A stretch of DNA of 64,000 nt from Phycisphaerales bacterium (lineage in GTDB: Bacteria; Planctomycetota; Phycisphaerae; UBA1845; Fen-1342). Under the pieces are notes generated by a model that saw only the letters and a program-made list of their open reading frames with translations, had not been told where the DNA came from and ran no database searches. Shown in pieces: positions 63,108 to 64,000 of the stretch. Where the stretch lies: positions 992,001 through 1,056,000 of the forward strand of contig JADJWG010000001.1 of NCBI GenBank assembly GCA_016716475.1, written 5' to 3'. The position numbers and the translations under genes are program-made. Positions within the stretch are counted from its first letter, which is position 1. Each line of letters starts with the position of its first letter.

Positions 63108-63998
63108 CTAGATTTCTTCCAGCCCAAAAATACTCAAGAGGAAGTTCGGATCAACGAACACGGGTTGCACGGCTTCATCCCGGATCAGGGGTTTGAAGTC
63201 GTTGAGGGCAGTCATGAACTCCTGCATGGGTACGGTGGCCGCGGTGATCTCACCGATGCGTTTTTCGTGTGCCTTGATCTCGGCTTTGAGTTTCGATTTC
63301 TCACTGCTGGACAGCGCCTTGTCCTTGTCAACGCGCTCCTGCTTGTAGGTCTTGGCTGACTCGTTCTCGCGCTTCTCGTCCTCGAGCGTCGCGAAAGCGT
63401 GGAACTTGGTGGCCAGGGCCCGGCGGCGGGCCTCGTACTCAGTCGCTTTCGGATGCGTCGTGTTACGGCCGACCCGCCACAGCGCCCGCATGCCCTTGTT
63501 ACCATCGCAGTACACGAACAGCCCACCGTCCTTGGGCACCTTTTTCCAGGAGTCCGGTTGGACGTCGTTGGCGGTAACGACATGGACGTCGATGCCGCTG
63601 TCGGGATCGTTGCCCCAGTCGCGCACCAGGCGCCCCATGGCGTGGTCCCGGCAAACTTCCACTCCAAAGCGAAAACCGCCGACCGAGTACACGGTGTCCT
63701 TGCTGGCGGCGGCGAGGCGGGCGCGGCCGACCTGTAGCTCGGCGTACTGGCCCCAGATCTCAGCGCCCGATTTTTTCAAGTTGCTGTCGATGTCGGCCTC
63801 GTTGCGCTTCAGGTAGGTGAAGAACGTCCCCTGCCAGTAGATCGGCAGGGTGTTGAACACGAACCAGCGCGACCGGCCCGTCTGCTCCATCTGCATGCCC
63901 CAGTAGATCGTGCCGGGCATGATCAGCCACTTGCGGCAGGGTTTGTATGTATCGTCCTCGGTGAGCAGCTCGTTCAGGAGGTTGAGCACGTTGATCAT
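63108..63998 (-). CDS. Nitrilase-superfamily-like protein, 5'-truncated by window edge
   Basis: At least 296 residues; the coding frame runs to the right window edge and the true start probably lies beyond it. Carbon-nitrogen hydrolase features: WLIMPGTIYWG, FTYLKRNEADIDS with a lysine in the expected place, and GFRFGVEVCRDHAMGRL with the nucleophile-like Cys-Arg-Asp; the catalytic Glu would precede the visible part. The C-terminal third is a charged helical segment (KTYKQERVDKDKALSSSEKSKLKAEIKAHEKRI), unusual for nitrilases. It precedes the PAAR gene by 34 bp on the same strand and belongs to the cluster; it may be cargo or accessory. Confidence 0.6.
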   Translation of the reverse strand: MINVLNLLNELLTEDDTYKPCRKWLIMPGTIYWGMQMEQTGRSRWFVFNTLPIYWQGTFFTYLKRNEADIDSNLKKSGAEIWGQYAELQVGRARLAAASKDTVYSVGGFRFGVEVCRDHAMGRLVRDWGNDPDSGIDVHVVTANDVQPDSWKKVPKDGGLFVYCDGNKGMRALWRVGRNTTHPKATEYEARRRALATKFHAFATLEDEKRENESAKTYKQERVDKDKALSSSEKSKLKAEIKAHEKRIGEITAATVPMQEFMTALNDFKPLIRDEAVQPVFVDPNFLLSIFGLEEI

Positions 63999-64000
63999 GT

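Noticed and set aside
59663..63196. Plus-strand open frame of more than 1100 codons
   Set aside because: It is antisense to the PAAR protein gene, whose domains are convincing. The translation is arginine/alanine/glycine-rich without recognisable motifs, as expected for a shadow frame in GC-rich DNA.

Overview
The window is GC-rich, densely coded bacterial chromosome of about 60 genes. It most likely comes from a planctomycete, perhaps Phycisphaerae or a relative. Three lineage-style marks support this: a pseudopilin with the [27 protein letters not shown] N-terminus and a DUF1559-like body (25858-26844), a membrane protein opening with a CPRCWYD...CPECG zinc ribbon (12484-13533), and a rhomboid-like protein with a DUF6576-like tail (49647-50579). 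This is inference from gene style; no rRNA is present to settle it.

Layout. 1-1032 is the end of a GT4 glycosyltransferase. 1227-4739 (minus) holds tRNA-Gln(CTG), a triple YHS-like secreted protein, malate dehydrogenase, ferritin and a membrane-anchored HEAT-like protein. 4834-8417 (plus) is ribH-nusB-ftsY followed by an acyl-CoA synthetase. 8500-10688 (minus) is a DUF1579 lipoprotein and sigma-54. 10992-13533 (plus) is isocitrate dehydrogenase and the zinc-ribbon membrane protein. 13551-15728 (minus) is a VOC protein, an Rrf2 regulator with a clear promoter and inverted repeat, and murG. 15829-28675 mixes a metallophosphoesterase, a UbiA-family enzyme, a heparinase-like protein, GapN-type aldehyde dehydrogenase, ferredoxin-NADP reductase, a TolB-like protein, an MBOAT acyltransferase, the pseudopilin and a dienelactone hydrolase. 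27929-32817 (minus) is a LolDCE-like ABC pair and a TPR/HEAT protein. 33022-36615 (plus) is thiS-thiG-membrane protein-DinG. 36638-43209 contains ribokinase, an NYN-domain protein, PilZ, isochorismatase, ScpB and a tightly overlapped FAD oxidoreductase-aldo/keto reductase-membrane protein operon. 43370-49535 (plus) is a PLP enzyme followed by the central-carbon block gapA-pgk-rpe-degenerate phosphatase-accD and a LAB_N protein. 49647-51218 holds the inactive rhomboid-like protein and a macro-domain-like protein.

The most unusual region is 51252-63998, all on the minus strand and running off the right edge. It is a contractile-injection (type VI secretion-like) locus. In transcription order it encodes a nitrilase-like protein (partial), a PAAR-LysM-OmpA-peptidoglycan-binding protein that appears to continue into the next reading frame through a +1 shift, a small T6SS-associated protein, a 1066-residue zinc-peptidase-like protein with four Ig-like repeats, a HEAT-repeat lipoprotein, a DUF4123 adaptor, a 97-residue unknown, and a sheath protein in which TssB and TssC are fused into one chain. 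The 4-nt and 1-nt overlaps between several of these genes suggest a translationally coupled operon. The DUF4123 adaptor, PAAR tip, enzymatic candidate effectors and a lipoprotein placed directly after the peptidase suggest cargo, loading adaptor and immunity functions together. VgrG, TssK, TssEFG and the ClpV or membrane components are not in this window and would be expected beyond position 64000 or elsewhere.
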